Source: Unio delphinus
Lineage: Eukaryota; Mollusca; Bivalvia; Unionida; Unionidae
DNA length: 64,000 bases
Direction: 5' to 3'
NCBI GenBank assembly: GCA_029339505.1
Contig: JAQISU010000189.1
Location: 682,001 to 746,000, forward strand
The stretch's first letter is position 1. Each line of letters opens with the position of its first letter. Below the pieces are notes generated by a model. It saw only the letters and a program-made list of their open reading frames with translations, made no database searches and had not been told where the DNA came from. The position numbers and the translations under genes are program-made. Of this stretch, positions 52,335 through 63,924 are shown one piece after another.

Positions 52335-52548
52335 GGTTTAACGCCATTTTGCAGCACAATATAGGCTATACATGGCAGCCAGTATTAATGGTGGAGGAAG
52401 AACCCGGAAAGAACCACTGACCCACGAGAAGCTACTGGCAAGCTTTCTCACATACCCACATTGGCCGCATCCGAGACTCGAACCCATGCAGACAGAGGTG
52501 AGATGGCAGTGATCCGTAATGGACAGCGCTTTAGACCACTTGGAACCC
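52335..52548 (-). repeat. SINE family A, copy 6, antisense
   Basis: Inverted tail GGTTTAACGCCATTTTGCAG, body GAAGCTACTGGCAAGCTTTC and a head ending in GCGCTTTAGACCACTTGG. Confidence 0.88.
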
Positions 52549-52814
52549 CCCTCTCTACTGTTATTATGTGCAGTCGTATACATGGTCTTACTAGTCCTAT
52601 TGAACAAAAGATTTTATACACCTTACATAATATTACATGAAATCATGTATCCAGGACTCACAGTTAACTTGATCAGATCAAGTACTTTTGCACCATTTGT
52701 TAATTAAGACTGCTTTATTTGTAGATTTAGTCACATGATGTTCATGTGACCATGTTCTATTTTCATCATAATTTCATGTTATCAATATTGTTCTGCTGTA
52801 CTGTGTGAAAACTA

Positions 52815-52984
52815 GAAACAGCACTGTTGTTGACTGCACAGCACTGTGTAATAATTCCAGAAATATCACTGTTGATGTTGTTGACTACACAGCACTAATT
52901 TCATGTGGGTTTTTTTTTGTAGTTATATCATTTTAGATGTTGTAAAGTGCTTAGAGCTTCTAAAGATTAGGCATATACAAAGTC

Positions 52985-53017
<33 letters not shown>

Positions 53018-53024
53018 GTTGTTG

Positions 53025-53095
<71 letters not shown>

Positions 53096-53230
53096 AAAGC
53101 ACTGGAAACAGCAGTCATAGTGCTGTTGACTGTACTCCAAAGTGTAATAACTCTGGAGACAGCAGTCATAGTGTTGTTGACTGTACTCCAAAGTGTAATA
53201 ACTCTGGAGACAGTAGTCAGTAGTGTTGAT
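52815..53230. repeat. 51-bp repeat split by a tail element with (ATT)n
   Basis: GACAGCAGTCATAGTGTTGT then TGACTGTACTCCAAAGTGTA repeats at 53105-53220, with older copies at 52815-52895. Between them lie the tail TGTAAAGTGCTTAGAGCTTC (52935-52990) and a long ATT tract with GTT units (52990-53093). Confidence 0.8.
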
Positions 53231-53639
53231 GAAGGTATTGCCTTTGCCACTTGCTACAAGAAGCAAGTGGTCTACAATATTATTCAACTGGTTTTATAAT
53301 TTTCATATATTATGAGCACTTAAGTAACTGAAAGTGAAGCTGTGTGACAAGTTCTCACTCCTTTATACTTGTAGATGATGTTATTAACTCTTCTGGAATT
53401 TACATGAAAGTGAATGGTATATCAAATCAATTTAAAAATTAATTGGTACACCATATATACCAGCTTATAAGTTGAGTCAGATTGCTTATATCTAGTCAAG
53501 CTGCAAATAAGATAGACCCTGATCGTCAATCATATCAAATGCTAGTGGATCTGGATCTGTATTTGTTCTACTATTTATTCCTCACAAACTGCATAGACTC
53601 GGATCTGCTGGGTCAGGTGTAAAATCTGAGTGTGAAGTT

Positions 53640-53935
53640 CGCATTCATGCCTGATTTTTAAGCGAGTATATACAGTACAGTAAATCAGAGTATATACAGT
53701 ACAGTAAATCAGAGTATATACAGTACAGTAAATTAGAGTATATACAGTACAGTAAATCAGAATATATACAGTACAGTAAATCAGAGTATATAAAGTACAG
53801 TAAATCATAGTATATACAGTACAGTAAATCAGAGTATATACAGTACAGTAAATCAGAGTATATACAGTACAGTAAATCAGAGTATATACAGTACAGTAAA
53901 TCAGAGTATATACAGTACAGTAAATCAGAGCAATA
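53640..53935. repeat. 24-bp minisatellite, about 12 copies
   Basis: The unit is AGTATATACAGTACAGTAAA plus TCAG. Period 24 keeps a minus-strand frame open; this is not a gene. Confidence 0.93.
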
Positions 53936-54124
53936 TTCCTTAACTGGAGGTATTAATTTATTTCAGTATCAGCATACAATTTTATTTATTGATTAAAAAA
54001 AAAAAAAATCACCAAAAGTGATTGGTTTTCATTTTTCATATTTATTGGGTAAAAATGCAGTTAAACATGTGTTGATTAAAATGGTTTTTCAATCACAAAC
54101 TTTACAAAAAATGTGTGCATTTCA

Positions 54125-54440
54125 TGCAGTCTGAACACAGCATTTAGTTGTATGCTACACACTGTATATGCATACTTGTATGTTACACACTGTATATGCA
54201 TACTTGTATGCTACACACTGTATATGCATACTTGTATGCTACACACTGTAGACACAGAATTTATATGTAGACTACACACTCTGTACAGTTTTTTTATATG
54301 CTACATTATGCGGACACAGGCAGAATTTGTTGCATGCCACACTCTATAGACACAGGCATAGTTCAATTGCATACTTCACTCTGAAGAGACAGGCAGAGTA
54401 TAGTCGTATGTTACACTCTGTAGACACAGATAAAATCAGG
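54125..54440. repeat. 28-30-bp tandem repeat, diverging rightward
   Basis: CTACACACTGTATATGCATA plus CTTGTATG is homogeneous at the left and becomes ACACTCTGTAGACACAG-type units to the right. Confidence 0.85.
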
Positions 54441-54559
54441 TGTGATAATTTCATCCTTACACAAGAAACTCATCCACTAACATGACTTACTCTGAAAAAG
54501 AGTGTTGTTAACAAAGAAATTAGAAACAAAATATAATTTGGCCTTATTTTTAATACAAG

Positions 54560-55480
54560 ATACAAATCCATATTCCAGCCATTGAAAGCCTCCTGGCTTG
54601 AAACTGATGCTGATTTTCCATCACATATGGCAGCCATAACAGCTAGTAGAAAAACTGTGCAATGCCTTGTCTAAAACTATTGATCTGAATTTGACTAAAC
54701 TTTGGAAAGCATCCTGATGTGAAGACCTTTCAGATTTATAAAGATGGTACCAGTCCACTCTTTAGATTTGAAGCCTTTACCTATAAGAAAACCTTAAAAT
54801 GTATTCTTATCCAAAATAAATATGAATAGAATTTGACTTGTCTTTAATGAAAATATCTTGATATAGACACATTTCAATCTTTTTATTAAAAAAAATTATG
54901 CTGATTCCCCATCAAATACTGCCAATGTTGCTAAAATTAGAAAAACAGGTGATGCAGATCTTACAAAACAGCTCAACAGAATTTGATCAAACTTTACAGG
55001 AGGATATTCTGGTATACAAAAGTCAATGTTTGAGATATGATGCAAGTCCCCCATCAAATATGGCAGCCGTTACTAAAAATAGTAGAAGCTTCAACAGTAT
55101 CTTGAAAACTCAGATTTGAAAGTATTATGTTAATAAAGGGTTTCAGATTTGTATAAATGATACTGATTCACAATCAAATATGGCTGCCATCATCACAAAT
55201 GGAAAATCTTTTAAATGGCTTCATTTGAAAAGGCACTAGACAGAATTTGACACAATTTTACCTAATGCATTATGTCATGGGGGATTTTAACATTTTTTAC
55301 AATGACGCACATCTGCCGTTAAATATGGCTGCTGTTGTTAAAAATAGAGAAACGGACTTCAATTTTAAATTTGACAGATAAAAGTTACTTTGAATGCATT
55401 TCTGATTTATGCAAACCATGTTGTTCTCTCATCAAATTTGGATGTGATTACCAAAGAAAGAAAACCTTTACCACAACTTA
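54560..55480. repeat. Ancient degenerate repeat tract, second locus
   Basis: Same block as in intron 12: GAATTTGACTAAACTTTGGA, AAGCATCCTGATGTGAAGAC, CATCAAATATGGCAGCCG and TTACTAAAAATAG recur every 150 bp or so at low identity. Confidence 0.55.
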
Positions 55481-55489
55481 ATTTAAAAA

Positions 55490-56210
55490 AGATGAATACC
55501 AAACTGAATTTAAGGGCTGTTCCATTAAAACATATGTGGAACCTAGCTGTCATACTCAACATACTATGACTGTGAAAGGATAATGCAGTGCTGATCTGGT
55601 CTCAACATTTAGGTCACAGTGACTGGTCATTTATATTATATGAATAAAATAATTCCAGCTCATTTATTCTGACATAGGTTGAGTTTTATTTTGCAAACAT
55701 TTTAATCAAAACTGACTTGTCTTATATAATAAAAAAATCTTTATGTAAAATGATTTCAAATTTCATTGCTTTTAGTTTTTTCATTAAAAATATTTGGGAT
55801 GTTGGTCAATATTTTTATAAGTTTCTCCAACACATTTACTTTTTAAGGAAGTAGTTTCCTAGTAATTTTTTTAAAAAAAAATGTTTGTGATAGTTTTGGT
55901 TAGCTTCAGATGCTTTCTAAATGCTATATTGTTTTGTCTGACATGTTTGATAGGACTTATTATTTTGACCTAAATAGACCTTAAATGTTTTAGCAACTGT
56001 GGAATTTTTGGTAAAAAATATTTGTGATCTGTATATTTTTACATTCATGTTACTTTTGTAAAAACATAATATTTCTCAAATACTTTTGAGATTTTCATTT
56101 GCTTTTTTGAAATACATGTGAATCATTTCATATTTTTACAAAGGTTTAATTTTTCATTTACAAATAGCCTTTTTGTATTTGTTTAAAAGACATTATATCC
56201 TGTTTGTATT
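55490..56210. other. Unassigned AT-rich intergenic stretch
   Basis: T-rich, no repeats or coding signal recognised. Confidence 0.35.
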
Positions 56211-56224
56211 GTTTCCATGTTTTC

Positions 56225-56690
56225 TGGTGTCCATCCACTGTCAACTTTCAGAGCCCCCATTTGACCATGTGATCTAAGACAATCTCCTTTACACATCTCA
56301 CCAATGTACGAGTTTAAGTCCTTGCCCGGCCAGTGTGGGTATGTGAGAAATCTCACCAATAGCTTCACATGGGTCATTAATTAATTAATCCCATGGTCTT
56401 CATCTACCAGATATACCCTGCAATCAGGTGATTATCTTTGACCAATTAAACTGCAGGAAGGTAGTCGAGGGTAGGATAATTGGAAATACTTTTGCCCTCA
56501 TTCATGTAGCCCATAACAACCTCACAAGATGCATTATTGTTTTCCGCATCTTGTATTTACTGATATTCTTTATACAGGATATAAACCCATATTACCATAG
56601 TCATTTAAAAAGCGTGTTTTCTATTTCCCTGTTAGTGTATCTGTATGCAGTTTAATGCCATATTTCAGCACAAAGATAGCGTGTGCACAC
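56225..56690. repeat. SINE family A fragments
   Basis: 56225-56380 holds a degenerate head and body (CCAGTGTGGGTATGTGAGAA); 56650-56690 holds an inverted tail scrap (TTTAATGCCATATTTCAGCA). No complete copy. Confidence 0.45.
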
Positions 56691-56794
56691 TAAATCAGTT
56701 TCAATTTTTTTTTAAAAGTGCCAACATGGAGTCAGTATTGTACTGGACAAGATAGATCCTCACAAACTAATCAGCTTCTTATACAAGCAATACA

Positions 56795-57090
56795 GAAATG
56801 AATTAATAAACAGTAATCAATTAGTTTGAACTTAAATGAATTAATAAACAGTAATCAATTAGTTTGAACTTAAATGAATTAATAAACAGTAATCAATTAG
56901 TTTGAACTTAAATGAATTAATAAACAGTAATCAATTAGTTTGAACTTAAAAAACAGTAATCAATTAGTTTGAACTTAAATGAATTAATAAACAGTAATCA
57001 AGTAGTTTGAACTTAATTAATAAACAGTAATCAATTGGTTTGAACTTAAATGAATTAATAAACAGTAATCAATTAGTTTGAACTTAAATG
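56795..57090. repeat. About 41-bp minisatellite, 7 copies
   Basis: The unit is AAATGAATTAATAAACAGTA plus ATCAATTAGTTTGAACTTA; two copies lack the AATGAATTAAT start. Confidence 0.92.
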
Positions 57091-57329
57091 TTTATATATT
57101 GATTCTGATGTAGAATCAGTATTTTGTGGTTGTATGGTGTATATTTATTATTATATTTATTGTGGACATGGTGATAATAGTGTACTTTAAAATGTGCAAT
57201 AAATATTTTTGGTTTATTCTTTGTCGTCTTTACTAATACAACAGATAGAGTGGGGGGAAAATAACATTCACAGTTCTTCTATTAAAGTGTACTATTTATA
57301 GTCTACAATCATAGGGATTCACATTCACT

Positions 57330-57720
57330 GTTTACATTTGTCATATGCAAAAACAGATGTAGACATTTACACTGTAATACAGAGGACCGTTTGAACTTTG
57401 CATATGCAAACACAGATGTAGACATTTACACTGCAATACAGAGGACTGTATGAACTTTGCATATGCAAAAAGAGGTGTAGACATTTACACTGTAATACAG
57501 AGGACTGTATGAACTTTGCATATGCAAAAACTGATGTAGATATTTACACTGTAATACAGAGGACCGTATGAACTTTGCATATGCGAACACAGATGTAGAC
57601 ATTTACACTGTAATACATAGGACTGTGAGAACTTTGCATATGCAAAAACAGATGTAGACATTACACGGTACATGTACTACAAAGTACTGTTACAAATTTT
57701 GCATATGCAAAATCATGCAG
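57330..57720. repeat. About 60-bp tandem repeat, 6-7 copies
   Basis: The unit contains TTTGCATATGCAAAAACAGA, TGTAGACATTTACACTGTAA and TACAGAGGACTGTATGAAC. Each copy includes the palindrome TTTGCATATGCAAA, which resembles paired octamer half-sites. Confidence 0.9.
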
Positions 57721-57944
57721 ACCTTTACAAAAACACATGAAGACACTTGCACTGTTTAACAAATGACTGAATTTTGCATTGGCAAGAACATATATAGAGA
57801 TTAATGATATACAACAAAGGACTACATATTTCACAGCTTTTTCTGGCTTGGAAACCATGCTGGCAGTCTCTTCAGGATGCCAAATGAGGTTGCATTACTA
57901 CGAGGTGCTCAAGCATTCTGTAGCTGATACACTCATTGATCACA

Positions 57945-59195
57945 GATCAGTAATTGCCAGCCTTGTATTTTAACTGTTTGTTTTAAGGCACAAATAGGAT
58001 ACACACTTTTTTACTAGTTCTTTAATTGCCAGCCTTGTACCTTAAACCATTTTTTTTTAAAAGACAGCCATCACATTTGCTTTTTTCCATACATAGCAAT
58101 TAATCTTGTTGAGGGCCCGACTGATTAATAGGGCACAAGTAAAGTACACACTTTTCTACTAGTTCTGTCAGGACCCTTGCTGGACTTGTGTGTGCTAAAC
58201 GTCCATAATAAACTGTGTACATCCTAGTTAAGTCAGCAAAATGAATGCCAAGTATAGTAGTTTGGACAGGTCACATTTATCGTTGCATGTGAAAAGAGAC
58301 TGGTATTACCTATTCAATATGCTGGCCTTGTCACATGCATCTGAATACAGTTCCAATATTTTTTTTTATAAGGATGACATGATCTACATGAAAATATACG
58401 AAAGGCGAACAAACAGGAGCTTCTTCTTGCACGCCTGTCATGTAAGAAAATGCAATTTTACACTACCAAACATGTATCCATGACACATGAAATGGAGGGT
58501 GGAGCTGGCCTTGTTGTAGATGACTAAATTATACTATAGTCCCCTTTGTAAAATTACCCGATTTGGGAAAGTGTTTGGAATTCATTAATGCCAGCAACAT
58601 GGTATCAACAAGCTATGAACATGTTTCATTGAATTTTTTGTTGAGAAGCTGCTACTGAATGGACATCTGTTGGGTAAACATAAAGTTGGCAAGGGGAAGT
58701 AACTGTGTATTGTGGTTCAGAACACAATTTGAATTGCTCATTCAACAATCATTACAGAATAGTCACTCAAATGTCTGAAAGGTAGAGACGATAAATCATT
58801 ATTTTTGAGACAAGCCAGCATTCAAGTTTAAATTTTCAAACTTTAGAATAATGCAATCTGGGGTTCTGTGTTTGTCTATACAAGAAAACAATACTCATCA
58901 AAACTGAAAGTTAGGGGGTTGTCCACCCATATTCTAGTAACTTTTATTTTTAAATTTCATTTTCTTTTTCTTTAAGCTATTGATGGGATAGGCTTTTTTA
59001 CATACTTTTAAGCAAACACACATAATTGCCATCAATTGTGTCTATATTCAGCTGATCATACACTCAACAACAAGTCTTTATCTGTCATAGTTTATCTATG
59101 TTGTAGGAAAGGAATAAATCTATTCTTCAATTTAGATGATCTGGATATCGACTTTCAGAATTACCAATCCCATTTGCTTATTTTCACAGTTTTTG
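57945..59195. other. Unassigned intergenic stretch
   Basis: A short duplication (AATTGCCAGCCTTGTA and ACACTTTTYTACTAGTTCT) at 57950-58170. No domain-coding frame; small open frames are not supported. Confidence 0.35.
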
Positions 59196-59200
59196 ATTGA

Positions 59201-59519
59201 GAAAGCAAATTTTTTAGTAAATTATGTTTCTCCGAGAATACTTACCCGATCACATTACTTTAGGGATATAAGCCTGCTACCTCACGAATCCAGCACTACC
59301 AAAAGACGAAAATTCGTCTTTTCTATGTCATATAGACAAAGGGCAATAACTCTTGCCCCTTACCTCCCCTTGCCACCCACTAGGTGTCGACAGTTTTTAA
59401 GCTGAGCAGTATGTAATATACGAGGATGCTCGCATGGCGGGGTGGTTGGGAGGGTTTCTTAGTAATGTGATTGGGTAAGTATTCTTGGAGAAACATAATT
59501 TACTAAAAAATTTGCTTTC
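59201..59519. repeat. 59-bp inverted repeat enclosing a 200-bp loop
   Basis: 59201-59259 (GAAAGCAAATTTTTTAGTAA onward) and 59461-59519 are inverted copies with two mismatches. The loop holds a 10-bp-arm hairpin AAAAGACGAA/TTCGTCTTTT at 59301-59322. A direct third piece (CCCAATCACATTACTTTAGG) follows at 59538. Possibly the terminal structure of the DIRS-like element or a separate MITE. Confidence 0.92.
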
Positions 59520-60149
59520 TCCTTTGAATACGTTTCCCAATCACATTACTTTAGGAGAATCGGTAATAGGAGGAGGGAATGCGGAGCATCCGATCTCCAC
59601 CCCGGGTATCCTCTAGGGAATGATGGCTGGATTCCCCATTTGAACGATAACCCGGTCTCCTAATTTGAATCAGCAACACAGCCCAGGGTCACGTGATATG
59701 TGACCCCTTTATATGGTTAAGAAGATAGCTATTGAAATCTTCTTACCTACAAAAAATTTTCTGGCGAATCCAGAAGCTAATAGGCTGTGCTGATTGTTGC
59801 ACATGGGTCTGGTGGCATCTGGGCTGCCAACACCGGACCTACAAGAATCAAGGTTTGCCTATGCGAGTACAAATCTTGAAGATAAAACTGGAGAAGGTTG
59901 CCAGCCAACAGCTTCTATGAGGCGACTCTGATCTTGTGAATCCTCAGAGTACGCAGAGCGTATAACCCACTTCAGCCATGAAGCAAGGGCTTGAATGGTG
60001 ATATCTCGTGTCCCAGCTATCACCAGAAGAAAGAGGTGCTTGTATGTGACCTGACTCACCTCTATGCATTTAAATGGTGCTAGAGTGCACAAACAGGATC
60101 TTGCATGGCTGCTGATCCTGACTTTAATATAAAAGAAAGCGAGCTAATG

Positions 60150-60815
60150 ACGACTCGTTGATTGCCAATGGATGGTAACCTATTTTTGGGCTACGAAGCC
60201 TGGCTGCGTCAAGAGGACCACCGAACCATCTGATCTGAACGGAAGATAGTTCAGGTCACTAGAAAGGACCTGTAATTTACTCACCCTGCATGCTGAAGCT
60301 AAGACTATCAAGAAACCCAATTTGTATGATAGTAGCTTTAACGAATTGTGGGTGAAAGACTCAATACTGTCTGAATTGAGTCATGTTAAAACCCAGGACA
60401 GATTCCATTTGTAAACAGGGTGAGGGATATTAGTCGACTGAACTCTAAAGTGGCTAAAAGATCTGACAGATCTTTGTCATGGCTGATAGCACATGTACCA
60501 TAATGGCAGAATGTGTCTGATATCATGGAGCACTAGCATTTGATAATAATTGGGGCCAGCTGTTTCTCCTTGAAAAGCCAGAGAAAAAAAGTCGGCCAGT
60601 TAAGGGATTGTGACACTCAGAGGAACGATGTTAATGAAATGGTACCAGTCCCTGAAAACATGCCACTTTCCACCGTAAGCCTTCAGAGTGTAGGGCCTTA
60701 TTGTTCTCGAGATTCTCTCCACAATCGAAGATTTAAATTGTCTTGCAAGGCTGTCTGGACAAGAGCCAAGCATGAAGATAAAGACGGTCTGGACAGAGGT
60801 GGAACACCCATGGCC
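60150..60815 (-). pseudogene. DIRS-like tyrosine recombinase remnant
   Basis: Reading the minus strand gives LADFFLWLFKEKQLAP, then a degraded S/T-rich turn, DTFCHYGTCAISHDKDLSDL and SRLISPTLF. These follow the N-terminal core-binding domain pattern of DIRS recombinases (ADFL..LF..K.LAPSTI..Y). Several in-frame stops are present. I could not identify the catalytic R-H-R-Y residues in the 3' part, so this is inactive or incomplete. Confidence 0.5.
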
Positions 60816-60819
60816 ACAG

Positions 60820-61077
60820 TTACTTAAGATTTGGGCGGACTGTAATCTTCCTGGGTAGATCTATCGCCAGATTGAGTAGATCGGAGACCCAGGAGTTGTT
60901 CCATCTGAGAGGGGCAATCAGAATCATTTGACAGTTATGACCCCTTAACCTCTGGATTTTTTTCAGTACCAAGACCGTGGGAGGGTAGGAGAATGACCAC
61001 AACCCTTCCCAGCTGATTGACCAAGCATCCACGGCCCAAGCTTCTGGGTCTGGAACCTGCGAGACGAAGGTGGACAA
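60820..61077 (-). pseudogene. DIRS methyltransferase-like region
   Basis: A minus-strand frame with FVSQVPDPEAWAVDAWSISW, EGLWSFSYPPTVLVLKKIQR, then LRGHNCQMILIAPLRWNNSW and VSDLLNLAIDLP. This is the conserved PDP..WAVDA / YPP..L / LIAPLW.. block that follows RNase H in DIRS elements, often annotated as a Dam-like methyltransferase domain. It joins the RNase H frame only after a frame change near 61100. Confidence 0.6.
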
Positions 61078-61104
61078 CTTGCGATTCCACCTTGTTGCAA
61101 AAGA

Positions 61105-61887
61105 TCAATCATCGGACGTCCCCAAAATATGCCGATTGGAAGAAAGCCCGATTGATGGAGTGACCATTCCATGTGAATGACTGGATAGAGTGTCAGCCAG
61201 GACATTGAGTCTGCCAGGAATGTGTCTGATGTGTACATTGAGGTGGATATTGTCGCACCAATGTAGAAACTGCCAGATCAGATTGCACAGGTCTGGTGAT
61301 TGGTACCCCCTTGTGTTGAGGAGGCAAGGCACCACCACAAAGTTGTCTGACATAAGGAGGACAGTTTGCAATAAGAGTTGATTCTGCCAGAAATGAAAGG
61401 CATTGATGACAGCCGTTATTTCTGAAAGGTTGATGTGGAGAGGGCTCGCCCCTGGCACCCACATGCCACTGATGGTATCGAAATCCGGCAACAGGTGGGC
61501 ACCCAAACCATAGGTACTAGCGGCGGAACATACCATTATCTCCGCCTGGGGTATCTCCAGAATAATCGCTGTGGACAGCCCACAGGGGTTGTGCCACTGA
61601 CTTGAGAATGATCGTATTTCTGGCGTGAGCATGATTGTGGGATCGAAGGGACTTAAAAAGGGTGCCATTACACTAGCAACGTCCTTTGTAAAGGGCGCAT
61701 GAAAAGACGGCTGAACGGGATCAGGTCCGCTGCCGCACTGAATTATCTGAGGAGCTGCAACTCTCTCGCTGAAATGGGCATCCTGTTGGAAACGGACTCT
61801 ACGAGTGCAATTATCTGGATGATCGCAAACTCGAGGAAGCCTTACCAGATTCAGATCGGGGAGAAACTCCACACCCAGATGGACCAA
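61105..61887 (-). pseudogene. DIRS-like reverse transcriptase thumb and RNase H
   Basis: A 260-residue open frame. Residues 1-18 (VHLGVEFLPDLNLVRLPR) match the end of the RT domain. RNase H follows: STYGLGAHL (124-132), GMWVP, HINLSEITAV with the acidic Glu at 156, LLMSDNFVVV with Asp at 181, then HIPGRLNVLADTLSS with Asp at 232. The first catalytic Asp, expected in a DAS motif, is Ala here (SAAS, 121-124), so RNase H should be inactive. Despite that, the frame is open throughout, longer than any other in this element. It overlaps the upstream RT frame in a different phase, indicating a frameshift. Confidence 0.75.
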
Positions 61888-62340
61888 AATTCTGGGCTGG
61901 ACAGAGATCGGATTTTATCCAGTTCACGAGAAAACCTATATGATGTAAAGTGATATAAGATAGTTTCTGCCTTTGAGCAGAGTAGAACTTAACATGTTTC
62001 TGGAGGATGTCGTCCAAGTATACTGCCGACGCTATAGATGAAGTCGAGCGGAACAGGGTGACGACATAATCCATAACCTTGGTACAAGCCCAAGGGCTTT
62101 AGTTGAGGCCAATGGTATGACCTGGAACTGATAATGCGAGTCCCAACAAGCACAACGGAGAAATGTCCGTGACTCGTGGGATAGGGACGCGAAAATGTGC
62201 GTCAGTCATATCTAGACTGACAGCATACCTGTCGGATGGCTTGATCACGCCATTGCCACATTGAATTTCAGGGTGGTTGAGGCAGCTCAGGTCGATGAAC
62301 GGCCTCTGGATAAGAAACAGCCATGAATAAAACCCCAGCT
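61811..62340 (-). pseudogene. DIRS-like reverse transcriptase core, broken
   Basis: Across two or more minus frames: RPFIDLSCLN near 62300, SLDMTDAHFRVPIP near 62215 (RT motif A with its catalytic Asp), then VMDYVVTLFR and SAVYLDDIL near 62020 (motif C, the YLDD box), followed by LHHIGFLVNWIKSDLCPAQN. The catalytic boxes survive, but at least one stop and frame changes interrupt the chain. An (AT)n tract at 62355-62374 has grown inside the region. Confidence 0.7.
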
Positions 62341-62479
62341 ATTGCAGGTTTATTAAGATATATATATATATATAAAGGCATCCTTCTCCCGATCTGACGA
62401 TACATCCGTGAAGAGGGGAGAGGAGGACAGGGAAGGGGATGGATAAATGAAGTACAAAGTCCCTCCGAAATGACCTGAA

Positions 62480-63850
62480 TCACCCAAATGTTCTGAGGTA
62501 ATAAAGTGGTCCAGTGGTCCTGAAATTGCAGATGCGGCTGCCCACAGGTAGGCAGTCCGCTGTCGGTAGACAGGGTATGTCAACGTCTAGAGTTAGGAGG
62601 CGTGAAGGCGGAGAAACTTGGGTTCTTGCCGCCTCTGTATGGTTGCCGCCTAGCTTGATTATACTGCTTGCTCCCAGCATTGGGTTGGGATCTATATTAC
62701 ACATTTGATTGTAAGGATCCCTTTTCCCTGGTCCGCCCATCATCCCTCCGCTGTGTCAGGGGATGATTGTTTCGAAATGCCTGCGAAAGTTGGGCGACGA
62801 GTTGGAGGGGCAGTTCCTGAGCTGCCTGCCTCCGAACTTTTTCAATTTTCCTCCAAAGTGTAAAGGTGACCCAAATGGAGGCATCCATAAAATCCGAGTA
62901 GGATGGGGACTGAGCGATGTAGACCACCTACAGGCATCACGTCGTATCAGGTCGAAGTTGGCAGAAGCAGTCAATGCATTGGTCGTGGAGTGGTGAGGTG
63001 CCCCGTTAACAGCTCTATCAAGCCAGGCCTCACTTCACAAGCGTGGTCATGGCCGGATTTGCCTAGGGAGTTGGAAAAAATGGCTAGTGAATCCAAGTCT
63101 AACAATGAATACGTATCGACTATGTTTCAGACTAGCTTTGATGTGGCATTGGAGATCAGTACTGAAGGCGTCTGATGGAGTTTTCGTACCAGCTACACTA
63201 GAACGTCGCTGGAAGTTAGCTTCCTGAATTTTTTACCGACTGGGTAAGAAGCAGGAAGGATATCATCTCTTCCTCCCATTCAAGATCTACAGATGCCTGA
63301 ACTGTGTAGTCTTGAATGGCAGTAGGAGATGGTGGGCATTCTGAAGTTCCCAACAACCTATAAATTTTTTCCCGTGGCCGTGGCGCTAAGCTCAGTCCGG
63401 TCCATGACCGGATCTGTGGACGGCTGAAAGTGTTTCGTCACACTCACTGTATGCTGAGTCGTGTTCTGGTCAACTCAGGCATCCACTCGCAGCTGAATTG
63501 TCAAATTTTTTTTTTTTTTAATATAAATCTTCTCCGTAATGCTTGTGTAGTGCAGTGAGCACTGCGCGCGCATCTACCATTAGCTTAGAGAGAACGTTGG
63601 TTCTGGTACAGCTTGCATATCTGTATAGCATACCGGGTGACATAGATGACGCAATTCCGTCATAATTGACACTTTCACTAAATCTCCCTTGTGGAGAAGC
63701 CGTGAACATATGGACAGCCGGCACTGTCGGCTGATTTGTCTGGCGAATGGTCGGCCAAGAAAGTCCTGTTCTGGTAAAGCTGCCATATCTGGGTAGTGCA
63801 TACCAGGTGGCATAGATAACTCAATTCCGTCATCTCTGATAATGTCACTA
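62480..63850 (-). pseudogene. Possible gag-like region of the DIRS element
   Basis: Several minus frames without known catalytic motifs lie upstream of the RT, where gag belongs. One (62697-62927) has an AFRNNHPLTQRRDDGR basic stretch. Two diverged direct copies of about 110 bp occur at 63595-63705 and 63765-63870. Assignment rests mainly on position. Confidence 0.3.
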
Positions 63851-63924
63851 ACTCACCCTTGTGGATAACTAAAATCCCCGTAAATCGTAGCAGGTCGGCC
63901 TGTTAAATCAATAAGGTCACCATG

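Larger units (their letters stand above)
59201..63905 (-). mobile_element. Decayed DIRS-like retrotransposon
   Basis: Minus-strand remnants in the order gag-like, reverse transcriptase, RNase H, methyltransferase-like region, tyrosine recombinase match the layout of metazoan DIRS elements. These use a tyrosine recombinase rather than an integrase and carry inverted and split repeats instead of LTRs. Stops and frame changes interrupt every part. GC content is higher than in the flanking DNA. The low-coordinate end is probably near 59.2-59.6 kb, where inverted and direct repeats occur; the other end may lie beyond the window. Confidence 0.65.

Noticed and set aside
52903..53287. Polytyrosine, polyasparagine and polyisoleucine frames on both strands
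   Set aside because: Translation of the (ATT)n tract and its flanking 51-bp repeats.
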